Assembly (NCBI GenBank): GCA_041556555.1 | Contig: JBFFIE010000009.1 | Location: 1 to 61,102, forward strand | From: SZUA-592 sp041556555 | Lineage (GTDB): Bacteria > Pseudomonadota > Gammaproteobacteria > Eutrophobiales > Eutrophobiaceae | Length of the DNA stretch: 61,102 bases | Reading direction: 5' to 3' | In this document: positions 53,515 through 61,102 of the stretch, piece by piece | Layout of the letters: every line of letters starts with the position of its first letter | Position numbering within the stretch: position 1 is the first letter of the stretch | Translations under genes and position numbers: made by a program | The notes under the pieces: generated by a model | Databases searched by the model: none | What the model saw: the letters and a program-made list of their open reading frames with translations, nothing else | Told to the model about the DNA's origin: nothing

Positions 53515-54504
53515 TCATGAGCCAGGCACCAGCACTGCTGCACCCTGTAGTCTGCCCTCTCTCAAGTCAGCTAATGCGGAATTGGCGCTCTCTAGTTTGT
53601 AAGGTGTAGTACTGGTATGAACTGAAATGTTTTTCAGTAATTTGAAATAATCTTCACCATCACGTCGGGTGAGGTTGGCAACTGACCTGATTACCCGCTC
53701 ACCCCATAGAGATGCATAGGGAAAAGTGGGGATATCACTCATATGTATTCCGGCACACACCAGCACGCCCCCTTTTCTGAGTACCTTTAATGCGAGGGGT
53801 ACAAGTTCACCCACCGGTGCGTAGATAATACAGGCATCAAGTTCTTTTGGTGGATTGTCCCCGGAGTCGCCGGCCCAGGTGACTCCCAGTGTTCTGGCAA
53901 ATTCCTGACTTGCAGTATCTCCTTCACGGGTAAAGGCGTAGACCTCAACACCCTGATGAATTGCAATCTGGGTAATGATATGCGCAGCGGCTCCAAAGCC
54001 ATAGACACCGAGTCGACTGAATTCGCCTGCCATTCGATAGGATCGGAATCCAATCAAGCCGGCACATAGCAAAGGGGCGACTTCGACATCATCCATATTC
54101 ATATCCAGCGGAAAGACAAAATGTTGATTGGCAACCGTATACTCTGCGTAGCCGCCATCAATCTGGTAACCGGTAAATCCCGGTTCATCACACAGGTTCT
54201 CCATGTCATACCTACAGTAAAAACAATGACCACAGGTTGACCCCAGCCAGGGTATGCCGACCCGTTGCCCAAGCTGAAAGCCCCGGACTTCACTGCCCAT
54301 TTCTTCGATATAACCGACAATTTCATGCCCCGGTATCAATGGCAGTTTCGGATTATCAAGATCACCATCACAGACATGCAAATCGGTGCGACATACCCCG
54401 CAGGCACTGACCCGAACAAGTACCTGATCCTTTCCACATGTTGGCTTGTCAACTTGTTGATCCTGCAAAAGCTGTCCCTGCTTATGCAATACCATGGCTT
54501 TCAT
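53515..54504 (-). CDS. Zinc-dependent alcohol dehydrogenase family protein
   Basis: 329 residues, MDR superfamily. Catalytic zinc ligands: Cys in ACGVCRTDLHV and His-Glu in PGHEIVGYI; structural zinc cysteines in STCGHCFYCRYDMENLC. Rossmann part GVYGFGAAAHIITQ, with the usual GxGGxG altered to GFGAAA. It closely matches short-chain bacterial zinc ADH (AdhP-like). Oxidises alcohols or reduces aldehydes with NAD(P); substrate not known. Confidence 0.92.
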   Translation of the reverse strand: MKAMVLHKQGQLLQDQQVDKPTCGKDQVLVRVSACGVCRTDLHVCDGDLDNPKLPLIPGHEIVGYIEEMGSEVRGFQLGQRVGIPWLGSTCGHCFYCRYDMENLCDEPGFTGYQIDGGYAEYTVANQHFVFPLDMNMDDVEVAPLLCAGLIGFRSYRMAGEFSRLGVYGFGAAAHIITQIAIHQGVEVYAFTREGDTASQEFARTLGVTWAGDSGDNPPKELDACIIYAPVGELVPLALKVLRKGGVLVCAGIHMSDIPTFPYASLWGERVIRSVANLTRRDGEDYFKLLKNISVHTSTTPYKLESANSALADLREGRLQGAAVLVPGS

Positions 54505-54513
54505 TTTGAACTC

Positions 54514-54945
54514 CTAGAGTTCAACGCCAAATTTCCCCAGGATAAATATCATCAAGAAATAACAGATGATCGTTACCACTATAGACAGGGACATACTGAG
54601 GTAAAAATGCAAACCATGCTTAAGTAGGACAGGCAGACATATAAACAAGGCGAGTGATGGCAATACCAACCAGAAGATACTTGTTGACAGGGTTGATATT
54701 TTTTCGAGATCCCCCGTATCCACATACAACCAGACCATTGCCAGTACGGAAACCAGGGGTACAGAGGCCAGAATGGCACCGATCAGGCTGCTGCGCCTGG
54801 CAATCTCGGAAATCAGGACAATGAGCAGGGCGGTAATGATGATTTTAACAGAGTAGTAAAGCAAGCGCAGACGTCCTATTTCGAAAATTATGAATAAAAC
54901 TTGAACTACTAGTCTAGGATATCCGAGTGTTGGTGGTTCCTGCAA
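54514..54945 (-). CDS. DUF3147 family membrane protein
   Basis: Open frame of 143 residues; the TTG at 54864 starts a more typical product (LYYSVKIIITALLIVLISEI, about 116 residues) and is the likelier start. Three or four membrane segments, with ARRSSLIGAILASVPLVSVLAMVWLY, the DUF3147 hallmark. Function unknown. Ends nine bases before the alcohol dehydrogenase ATG. Confidence 0.78.
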   Translation of the reverse strand: MQEPPTLGYPRLVVQVLFIIFEIGRLRLLYYSVKIIITALLIVLISEIARRSSLIGAILASVPLVSVLAMVWLYVDTGDLEKISTLSTSIFWLVLPSLALFICLPVLLKHGLHFYLSMSLSIVVTIICYFLMIFILGKFGVEL

Positions 54946-54960
54946 ACCCGGGAAGTACTG

Positions 54961-55911
54961 TCATTGAATGCGTGGCAGGATTCTTCGCGAAAAGGACACC
55001 CTGTCCATGTACGACCCCATGCTCATGGCATTGGCATCAATGAATCGAAGACGATGAAGCAGTCCCATTCGGTTTGCAATTTGAATATTGAGTCCGGGCC
55101 TGGCATTCATTTCTAGGACCAGCGGCCCCTTGGTCCTGTCCAGAACGATGTCCACACCCAGATATCCAAGATCGGTCAATTCATAACATCTGGCCGCAAT
55201 GATCAGCAATTGTTCCCAATTGGGAATCTGGAAACCTGTTACCGGATGCCTGGTATCCGGGTGTTCAGTTATCACTGAATTTTCCCACACTGCCGTGAGT
55301 GTCCGGCCATTGGCCAGATCGATACCGACCCCTATCGCGCCCTGATGGAGATTGGCCTTGCCCCCTGATAAATATGTTGGCAATCGGATCATGGCCATCA
55401 CCGGGAAACCTTTATAGACAATGATCCGGATATCCGGCACACCCTGATAACTGATAGCATCGAATATTTCATCAAATTTAACCCGGTACTCAATAATAGC
55501 CTGGTCCTCATGCCCGCCCAGGCTAAACAGTCCGCTGAGAATATTGGAAATGTGAAATTTCAGTTGATCCTCGGATATGATCTGGCCATTGGCTTTTTTA
55601 AACAGGTCCTTGGTTCGGCCGACAATCACTTCGATGCCATCACCACCACTGCCCTGGGCGGGCTTGATGGCAAAATCTGTATGCCCGCTGAGTACTTTAT
55701 CGAGGTTGCGAATCTGTCCCTCCGCTTCAATAACACCATAAAGTTCTGTAACCGGGATTCCCGCTCGCTCTGCAAGTATCTTTGTTTTTAACTTGTCATC
55801 CACCAGGGGATAGTTTTTCCTGTCATTGTAACGGGATATATACTCACCATTGCGCTTGTTGATCCCCATCACACCGACTTCGGAAAGCTGCCTGCCCAGA
55901 TTCAACAACAT
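54961..55911 (-). CDS. ATP-grasp alpha-L-glutamate ligase-like protein (RimK-related)
   Basis: 316 residues with ATP-grasp features: KTKILAERAGIPVTELYG, DFAIKPAQGSGGDGIEVI, RVKFDEIF and a C-terminal metal-site motif LGYLGVDIVLDRTKGPLVLEMNARPG. It is the RimK-related branch found with a 7TM protein and a retropepsin-like protease. Presumably ligates an amino acid or peptide acceptor; acceptor unknown. Start ATG overlaps the upstream 7TM gene stop by one base (TAATG). Confidence 0.88.
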   Translation of the reverse strand: MLLNLGRQLSEVGVMGINKRNGEYISRYNDRKNYPLVDDKLKTKILAERAGIPVTELYGVIEAEGQIRNLDKVLSGHTDFAIKPAQGSGGDGIEVIVGRTKDLFKKANGQIISEDQLKFHISNILSGLFSLGGHEDQAIIEYRVKFDEIFDAISYQGVPDIRIIVYKGFPVMAMIRLPTYLSGGKANLHQGAIGVGIDLANGRTLTAVWENSVITEHPDTRHPVTGFQIPNWEQLLIIAARCYELTDLGYLGVDIVLDRTKGPLVLEMNARPGLNIQIANRMGLLHRLRFIDANAMSMGSYMDRVSFSRRILPRIQ

Positions 55912-57434
55912 TATCTATTCACCAGTACCTTAAAACGCTGCAATTCAAGCAGGCGGTATCCTGTATAACGGCCCAGTATTAATGTCAGTGACAGGATAAT
56001 AAAGAGTATCTCCGGAAAAACGGTGATTAAATGCTCAACGATGTCATTGCTCATAAACTGAAATGCGACGGCTGCTGCTACCAGGCTGCCAATGCCCTGA
56101 TAGATTGCATCCTGGCTCCCTTTTTCTTCCCAGACTATTGACATTCTTTCAATGGTCATCGTGATGATCACCATGGGGAAAAGTGCAACAGACAGCCCGC
56201 TCTCTATTCCAAGATTATGGCTCAGTATACTCATTACCAGCATCAGCATAATGACAATGATCAATACCGAGGCGAGTCTGGGCACGAGTAATAATTTCAG
56301 TCTTTCCAGATAGAACCTGATAGCCAGGCCCAGTGTGACCAACAGCGTAAAGAGTATGAGACCGGATAACAGCTGGGTTTCCCTGAAAGACAGTGCTATC
56401 AATATCGGCATGAAGGTGCCAAATGTTTTAATACCGATAATATTTCTCAGGATAACCAGCAGAAATACACCAAAAGGCACCGTCAGAAGTATCGAATAAA
56501 CATTCTGCGTATCCAGTGGCAGATTCGATAATGAATATTTTGAGAGATTTGGACTGAGATTTTTCTCCCTGGTGCTGGCGGCTGCCAGGCTTTCAATTTC
56601 AGAGCGCCTGATATTAATGTCGATATCAAGATTACTGCCACCCGTGAGCGTGGCCATTTTGTCCCTTCCCTTCCATAACACCAGATAATCACTCAGATCA
56701 ACGAATTGCTTGGTGACCATATCAACAGCTTTCCATTCATCTGATGTATATACTTCGATCCAGCTGGCTGATTCAGAATGGTCAAGGCTTTCGACCATTT
56801 TCAATCCGTGAACCTGTCTTGCGGCTATACCATCGAGGGACAACACACGGATAATTGAATCAATAATGTTATCCGGGCTGGCCTTCCCTCGCAGTAACAG
56901 ATCAACATTATAATTATTTGCCGGATCATTAAATAAATCGATTAGTTGCAACAGCAGTGTTATCGGGTCAGCTGACTTTTCCTTTGCTTCGGAAAGTACA
57001 GCAAGGGCTGCCTGCAGATCAGCACCAGTATAATCTGCTGATATCGGTGTAATCTTTTTTGTCGACGCATCTTTTTCGCCCAGGTCCAGCCTTTCAACTA
57101 CGGCCTGGTAATAGAGTGTTTGTTGACCCGATGCTTTTCTGATTGACCAGGCAACCTGGCGGTTTCCTTCCGTAGTGCTAATGGAAACACCATAACCTCT
57201 GGATATAAAATTCTCATTGATTATTGAGAAATATCTGGAATTTCTGGGAACATAAAGCATCAACTTGATCGGTCTGTTACTGGCCTGAAAATTGATTTTG
57301 ATTTCAACATTCCAGATACTGGTCTCCTGTCCCGGCGTCAGTGGAAAACCAAGATAGGCACTCTTATATACCAAAAAACTGATGCCTATAATCATCAGCA
57401 GTGATGACAAGACCAGTAGTTGTTTATTGATCAC
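55911..57434 (-). CDS. Inactive transglutaminase-like domain fused to seven transmembrane helices
   Basis: 507 residues. One N-terminal membrane segment (LLVLSSLLMIIGISFLVY), a large extracytoplasmic part with a transglutaminase-like domain (about residues 150-250: LLQLIDLFNDPANNYNVDLLLRGKASP, DGIAARQVHG, WIEVYTSDEWKAVD) that lacks an evident catalytic Cys, and a C-terminal block of seven helices starting at SILLTVPFGVFLLVI. This matches the described fused family. It overlaps the protease gene upstream by 11 bases. Confidence 0.88.
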   Translation of the reverse strand: MINKQLLVLSSLLMIIGISFLVYKSAYLGFPLTPGQETSIWNVEIKINFQASNRPIKLMLYVPRNSRYFSIINENFISRGYGVSISTTEGNRQVAWSIRKASGQQTLYYQAVVERLDLGEKDASTKKITPISADYTGADLQAALAVLSEAKEKSADPITLLLQLIDLFNDPANNYNVDLLLRGKASPDNIIDSIIRVLSLDGIAARQVHGLKMVESLDHSESASWIEVYTSDEWKAVDMVTKQFVDLSDYLVLWKGRDKMATLTGGSNLDIDINIRRSEIESLAAASTREKNLSPNLSKYSLSNLPLDTQNVYSILLTVPFGVFLLVILRNIIGIKTFGTFMPILIALSFRETQLLSGLILFTLLVTLGLAIRFYLERLKLLLVPRLASVLIIVIMLMLVMSILSHNLGIESGLSVALFPMVIITMTIERMSIVWEEKGSQDAIYQGIGSLVAAAVAFQFMSNDIVEHLITVFPEILFIILSLTLILGRYTGYRLLELQRFKVLVNR

Positions 57435-57933
57435 TTTCTTCTTTCTCGCAATCTGGCGTAGTTATATGATGTTGTGACGGATCAATAACAAAATTATCCT
57501 TGAGAAATCTCCGGCCTATAAGCAGTTTATAAACAAACCTTTCCCTGTTAACCAGGCTGACCTGGGTTTCCTTGTACACATTGCCAAGACAGAGACCCAT
57601 TTTTACAACATGCCGCTTCTGACTTTTACCAACATGGCGTTTGATTTTAACAATCCGTTCCTGGGGTAACTCAACGATCTTGCTTTCATTATCATTGTTG
57701 ACAATTTTAAAACGGACCCAGGTTTCATCCTCTTTCTCGAACTCTTCTATATCCATTGCATTTATAGAGGAAGTTAATGCGCCGGTATCAAGTTTTGCAG
57801 AAAACTCGATGTCAGCGGACATGACCTTCACATTTTCAACCCAGCCAATGATTCTTTTTTCATTTGCCTGGCAAATAGCCGGTATGAAGATACATAAAAT
57901 AATGCAATACAAATCTCTATGGTTAATTCTCAT
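57424..57933 (-). CDS. Exported retropepsin-like (RimB/RloA-type) protease
   Basis: About 169 residues from ATG 57933, which begins a signal peptide (MRINHRDLYCIILCIFIPAI); a start at 57990 would precede it with 19 polar residues. The catalytic motif is AKLDTGALTSSINA (D-T-G-A as in retropepsins), followed by LLIGRRFL. The family is annotated as ATP-dependent zinc protease, though it is an aspartic protease fold. First gene of a three-gene operon with the 7TM and ATP-grasp genes. Confidence 0.86.
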   Translation of the reverse strand: MRINHRDLYCIILCIFIPAICQANEKRIIGWVENVKVMSADIEFSAKLDTGALTSSINAMDIEEFEKEDETWVRFKIVNNDNESKIVELPQERIVKIKRHVGKSQKRHVVKMGLCLGNVYKETQVSLVNRERFVYKLLIGRRFLKDNFVIDPSQHHITTPDCEKEESDQ

Positions 57934-57990
57934 CTTCACCAGGGTAAGTCTCTCTTCAGTATCGGATTTTTTTATTGCCTTGCCCGGCAT

Positions 57991-58438
57991 GGAAAGAAGT
58001 TGTTTTTATCAGGCAGGTTACATCTCTCTCTCCTGGTCGGTACCCTTCTATATGTGTGATACCAGGCACGGGATGCCTGCTAGCGTTCCCTTTTGTACAG
58101 TATTTCTTTCAGTATGTTGTGTACAAAACACCTCTTGCAAATTCAAGCCTTTATACTTGTATATGTGAAGCAGTGATATCTCACAAGGATATTTTGGGTA
58201 TATCCACAAGCAAAACAAATATTATGAGGCCAAATTGTATAAATAGAAATTATCCCCCTTGATTCGAGCATACCCATCCCGTAGAGAATTTTGCCCTGAT
58301 CTCTGGGCTGTCAATTCATTCGTATTTATAAAATTCACAATTTCATAATGATAAATTATCGCCCATACGCACTGATTTCAGGCACTAATCATGCACCTTT
58401 TAGATGCAATCCAAATTTCATGTGATCCTCCTATCATA
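57991..58438. other. Intergenic region with no gene
   Basis: AT-rich sequence between the divergent protease operon and the patatin gene. Short open frames here have no family resemblance or ribosome site. No repeat or RNA gene was seen except the palindrome at its end. Confidence 0.5.
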
Positions 58439-58452
58439 TTGTTTATAAACAA
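58439..58452. promoter_or_regulatory. 14-base palindrome beside the patatin promoter
   Basis: TTGTTTATAAACAA is a perfect palindrome one base upstream of the -35 element, a position suited to an activator or repressor. Regulator unknown. Confidence 0.5.
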
Positions 58453-58453
58453 A

Positions 58454-58482
58454 TTGACGCAGAGCAGCAATCGGACTATACA
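58454..58482 (+). promoter_or_regulatory. Sigma-70 promoter of the patatin gene, predicting a leaderless mRNA
   Basis: TTGACG (58454-58459), exactly 17 bases, then TATACA (58477-58482): 5 of 6 matches in each element. The start of transcription, seven bases past the -10, falls on 58489, the A of the ATG. No Shine-Dalgarno sequence lies before that ATG. Confidence 0.6.
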
Positions 58483-58488
58483 GCGCAC

Positions 58489-59520
58489 ATGGCTAAAATA
58501 AAAAAGAAAATTCTCAGCCTCGCCCTGCAGGGCGGGGGGTCGCATGGCGCCTTCACCTGGGGGGTCCTGGATTACCTCCTCGGCGATGAGCGTATCGAGA
58601 TCGAAGGTGTCTCCGGGACAAGCTCCGGGGCAATGAACGCTACCGTCTTGACCTATGGCCTAGCCAGGGGCGGACGTGAAAACGCCCGTAATGCCTTGTA
58701 TACCTTCTGGACCAGGATCGGGGATGAATTTTCGGAAATTTTCAGATCACCCATGGATGGTTTGATACCGAACCTGTTTGGATCAACGAACCAACCCGGG
58801 TTGGACGCCTACCTGGCTCTCACCAAGACATTCTCTCCATATCAGTTAAACCCCATGGATATGAATCCCCTGAGGGGACTTGTGGAGGATTCCATCGATT
58901 TCGAGTTTCTGCAAAAGCATCTCAACGTTAAATTGTTTATCTCCGCAACAAACGTGAAGACCGGTAAGCTCAGGATCTTTGAAAACAGTGAGGTTACAAT
59001 TGATTCACTGATGGCATCTGCCTGTCTTCCATCTTTACATCATGCCATAGAAATAGATGGTGAAAGTTACTGGGATGGTGGCTTTTCCGGTAACCCGCCG
59101 GTCTTTCCCCTGATTTTTAATTGTAAAGCCAGCGACATTACGATTGTGATGTTGCACCCACTGGAAATCGAGGAAACACCGATAATGGCAGAGGACATTC
59201 AAGCCAGGGCATCGGAATTAAGTTTTAATTCTGCTTTTCTTCGGGAAATGCGGGCAATCGCCTTTTCCAAGAAAATGATCAACAAGGACTGGTTGCCATC
59301 CGGGAAACTGGAAAGCAGAATGAAAAATATCAATATTCATATTGTTCAGGATCAGGTACTTTCATTGCAATTCAATTCGAAAAGCCGTTACAACACATTG
59401 CCATCATTCATCAAGAAATTGCACGATGAGGGCTATGCCTGTGCACAAGTCTGGGTTGAAGAGAAATTTGCTGAGCTTGGTAAAAAATCTACTGTGGATC
59501 TTGATCAGTTATTCTGTTAA
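58489..59520 (+). CDS. Patatin-like phospholipase
   Basis: 343 residues. Oxyanion motif ALQGGGSHGAF, nucleophile Ser in GVSGTSSGAMNA (GxSxG), and catalytic Asp in YWDGGFSGNPP (DGG) form the Ser-Asp dyad of patatins. No signal peptide, so cytoplasmic unless secreted by another route. Hydrolyses acyl esters of lipids. The short N terminus MAKIKKKILSLALQGGG fits bacterial members, supporting ATG 58489. Confidence 0.92.
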   Translation: MAKIKKKILSLALQGGGSHGAFTWGVLDYLLGDERIEIEGVSGTSSGAMNATVLTYGLARGGRENARNALYTFWTRIGDEFSEIFRSPMDGLIPNLFGSTNQPGLDAYLALTKTFSPYQLNPMDMNPLRGLVEDSIDFEFLQKHLNVKLFISATNVKTGKLRIFENSEVTIDSLMASACLPSLHHAIEIDGESYWDGGFSGNPPVFPLIFNCKASDITIVMLHPLEIEETPIMAEDIQARASELSFNSAFLREMRAIAFSKKMINKDWLPSGKLESRMKNINIHIVQDQVLSLQFNSKSRYNTLPSFIKKLHDEGYACAQVWVEEKFAELGKKSTVDLDQLFC

Positions 59521-59529
59521 CCGGAATCG

Positions 59530-60528
59530 CTAATTGAGTATTTTAACTGCAGATGATTTGAAACTCATCCAAACCTTACTGCCAACATCAATTTCCAGTT
59601 CTTCCAGGGCATTTTTGCTGATCATAACCTGAAATGTTTCAGCAGCATTAATGCTGACATCCACCCTGTCTTCATGCGAAGCAAGTCCAGTTACATATCC
59701 CTGAAACCGATTTCTCATACTAGAATCCAGTGATTGGTTGGATAAAACAATTTCTTCCGGTTCTACTGCAATAATATTGATATCTCCTTCCCGTTCACCG
59801 ATATTTATCTGAATTTTGCCTGTATCAAAAACCGATTTATCGGGTAAATATTTACCATGAAACAGATTTACTGATGATTCATCGATTAATCTTGAATTGA
59901 CCAGACTACAAACATGATCGCCCAACAAGTGAGCACGAAGATGATCATGAGTACTGAAAATTACTGTCTGTGATCTATGCTCTCTGATATTACACAGAAG
60001 ATTTTCCAGCTCAGAAGCAAATCTTTTATCAAGATAAGTAAACGGTTCATCGAGAATCAGTATCTCGGGCTCAAGTATCAAAGTACGTGCGAGGGCAACC
60101 TTCTGCATTTCTCCGCCTGAAAGTTCATGACCACGTTTATTTCTCAGGTTTGCTATATTCAATTGTTCAATAATATTGTCAGTTCTGGCTTTTCTTAATT
60201 GCTTGTTGATTTTTCTCAGTTTCAAGCCAATAGCAATATTGTCAAATACCGTCATATTAAATAGATAAGGCCTTTGCTGAACGTAGCCTATCCGCTTTCT
60301 TAAAGAAAGCCTGTTATCGTTATTCACAACTTCGCCAAGCAGGGCGATTTCTCCTCTATCAGGTCTGGATAATAATGACATAATGTTAAGCAGGGTCGTC
60401 TTCCCTGACCCGTTTGGACCAACGAGAACATGTGACTTACCATCCTCAAACTCATACTGGTCTATGGAAATAATATTTTCATCAGCATATTTATAGCTGA
60501 GGTTTTTAATGGTTATTGCTGCACTCAT
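59530..60528 (-). CDS. tupC: Tungstate/molybdate-type ABC transporter ATP-binding protein with MOP/TOBE domain
   Basis: 332 residues. Walker A GPNGSGKTTLLN, Q-loop YVQQRPYLFNMTVFDN, signature LSGGEMQKVALARTL, Walker B EILILDEPFTYLD, H-loop FSTHDHLRA. After about residue 255 comes a TOBE/MOP-like domain (EEIVLSNQSLDSSMRNRFQGYVT, then VMISKNALEELEIDVGSKVW) that binds oxyanion. Overlaps the permease by ATGA. Tungstate is preferred because the partner resembles TupB. Confidence 0.87.
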   Translation of the reverse strand: MSAAITIKNLSYKYADENIISIDQYEFEDGKSHVLVGPNGSGKTTLLNIMSLLSRPDRGEIALLGEVVNNDNRLSLRKRIGYVQQRPYLFNMTVFDNIAIGLKLRKINKQLRKARTDNIIEQLNIANLRNKRGHELSGGEMQKVALARTLILEPEILILDEPFTYLDKRFASELENLLCNIREHRSQTVIFSTHDHLRAHLLGDHVCSLVNSRLIDESSVNLFHGKYLPDKSVFDTGKIQINIGEREGDINIIAVEPEEIVLSNQSLDSSMRNRFQGYVTGLASHEDRVDVSINAAETFQVMISKNALEELEIDVGSKVWMSFKSSAVKILN

Positions 60529-61102
60529 ACATTCAGTCTGTTAAAGCGTTCCATAAGTACATTGACTATATAGGCTACCAGCAAGAGCAGGATGCCCAGG
60601 GCGAGGGCAAATTCGAATTCACCCTTACTGGTTTCCAGGGCGATCGCCGTGGTCATTGTCCGTGTATAACCCTCAATATTGCCACCCAACATCATTGCCA
60701 CGCCTACCTCGCCTATCGCCCGCCCAAAGGCAGCAACTATAGCCGCCATCATTGCAAATCTGACTTCCTTGATAAATATGATGTTTTTCTGGAAGCTATT
60801 GGCCCCCATGACAATACTGGTAGATGCAATCCTGGGATCCGCCGTATTTGCTCCGGCAATCACCAGGTTAAGTACGATGGGAAATATCAGCAGACACTGG
60901 CCAATAATCATCGCGACCTGGGTATACAGGAGGCCCAGTTCCCCCAACGGGCCCTGCCTGCCCAGAATTCCGAACAACAGGAGACCAACAACAACAGTTG
61001 GTAATGCCATCAAGGTATTCAGAATATTTTGAAGGCTTTTCTTTCCTGGAAAACGGTTTAATGAAAATAGTATGCCCAGTGGCAGACAAAGGATGGATGT
61101 CA
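60525..61102 (-). CDS. tupB: Tungstate-type ABC transporter permease, N terminus outside window
   Basis: 192 residues are in view; the frame stays open to the right edge, so the start is beyond it. Membrane segments include NTLMALPTVVVGLLLFG, LIFPIVLNLVIAGAN and ALGILLLLVAYIVNVLM. The EAA-type loop lies in IIFIKEVRFAMMAAIVAAFGRAIGEVGVAMMLGGN. The TupB family of tungstate permeases has this pattern. The binding protein gene (tupA) is expected off the window. Confidence 0.85.
   Translation of the reverse strand, partial: TSILCLPLGILFSLNRFPGKKSLQNILNTLMALPTVVVGLLLFGILGRQGPLGELGLLYTQVAMIIGQCLLIFPIVLNLVIAGANTADPRIASTSIVMGANSFQKNIIFIKEVRFAMMAAIVAAFGRAIGEVGVAMMLGGNIEGYTRTMTTAIALETSKGEFEFALALGILLLLVAYIVNVLMERFNRLNV

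Noticed and set aside
57975..58262. 95-codon frame in the gap before patatin
   Set aside because: No ribosome site, no domain, low-complexity Cys/Tyr-rich composition typical of noncoding AT-rich DNA.

Overview
The window looks like chromosomal core DNA of a gammaproteobacterium, moderate in GC, probably a sulfur oxidiser. Support for the class comes from gene order: rhlB / trxA-rho, tsaD / rpsU-yqeY-dnaG-rpoD, lptM-lysA, tesA / ybbA-ybbP, OsmC / crp and zur-znuABC. ATP sulfurylase, a TusA-type sulfur carrier and a TauE/SafE-type permease fit sulfur-based metabolism but do not prove it. I saw no phage, insertion sequence or CRISPR array.

Layout. 1-4.9 kb: DUF3465 and DUF2007 proteins, glyoxalase I, a DM13 protein, ntrBC and a DUF4124 protein. 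5-9.3 kb is a nitrogen block: type I glutamine synthetase, a Ser/Thr kinase, then a eukaryotic-type (type II) glutamine synthetase preceded by two NtrC-like boxes and a good sigma-54 promoter. ntrB has a matching NtrC box at its start, so ntrBC and GSII look like one local regulon. 9.3-17.7 kb: lysA, lptM, an esterase, rhlB, trxA, rho, sat and small unknowns. 17.7-25.8 kb: tesA/ybbAP, a cupin, a ferrochelatase gene broken by one in-frame UGA, and a tight five-gene operon (TauE/SafE-like permease, cereblon-type CULT protein, DUF1499, YjbQ, DUF427). 26-36 kb: lytic transglycosylase, an NDUFA9-like protein, cca, uppP, a MidA-like methyltransferase, folate genes, plsY and tsaD. 36-41 kb: the macromolecular synthesis operon and a CAU tRNA. 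41-50 kb: unknown exported and small membrane proteins, HIT protein, DAHP synthase, the Zur-controlled zinc importer, tusA, an orphan response regulator, OsmC and crp, then elongator tRNA-Met. 50-61 kb is more accessory: an exported SGNH hydrolase behind a phased array of GTNAC pentamers, a cyclase, TerC, an alcohol dehydrogenase, a three-gene ATP-grasp / 7TM / retropepsin-like operon, a patatin whose promoter predicts a leaderless mRNA, and the end of a tungstate-type ABC importer that runs off the window.

Most worth checking: the CULT operon, the hemH nonsense codon, the two-synthetase NtrC block with its embedded kinase, the 11-bp-phased GTNAC array, and the leaderless patatin promoter with an adjacent 14-bp palindrome. 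All assignments are from reading the sequence; no database search was run.
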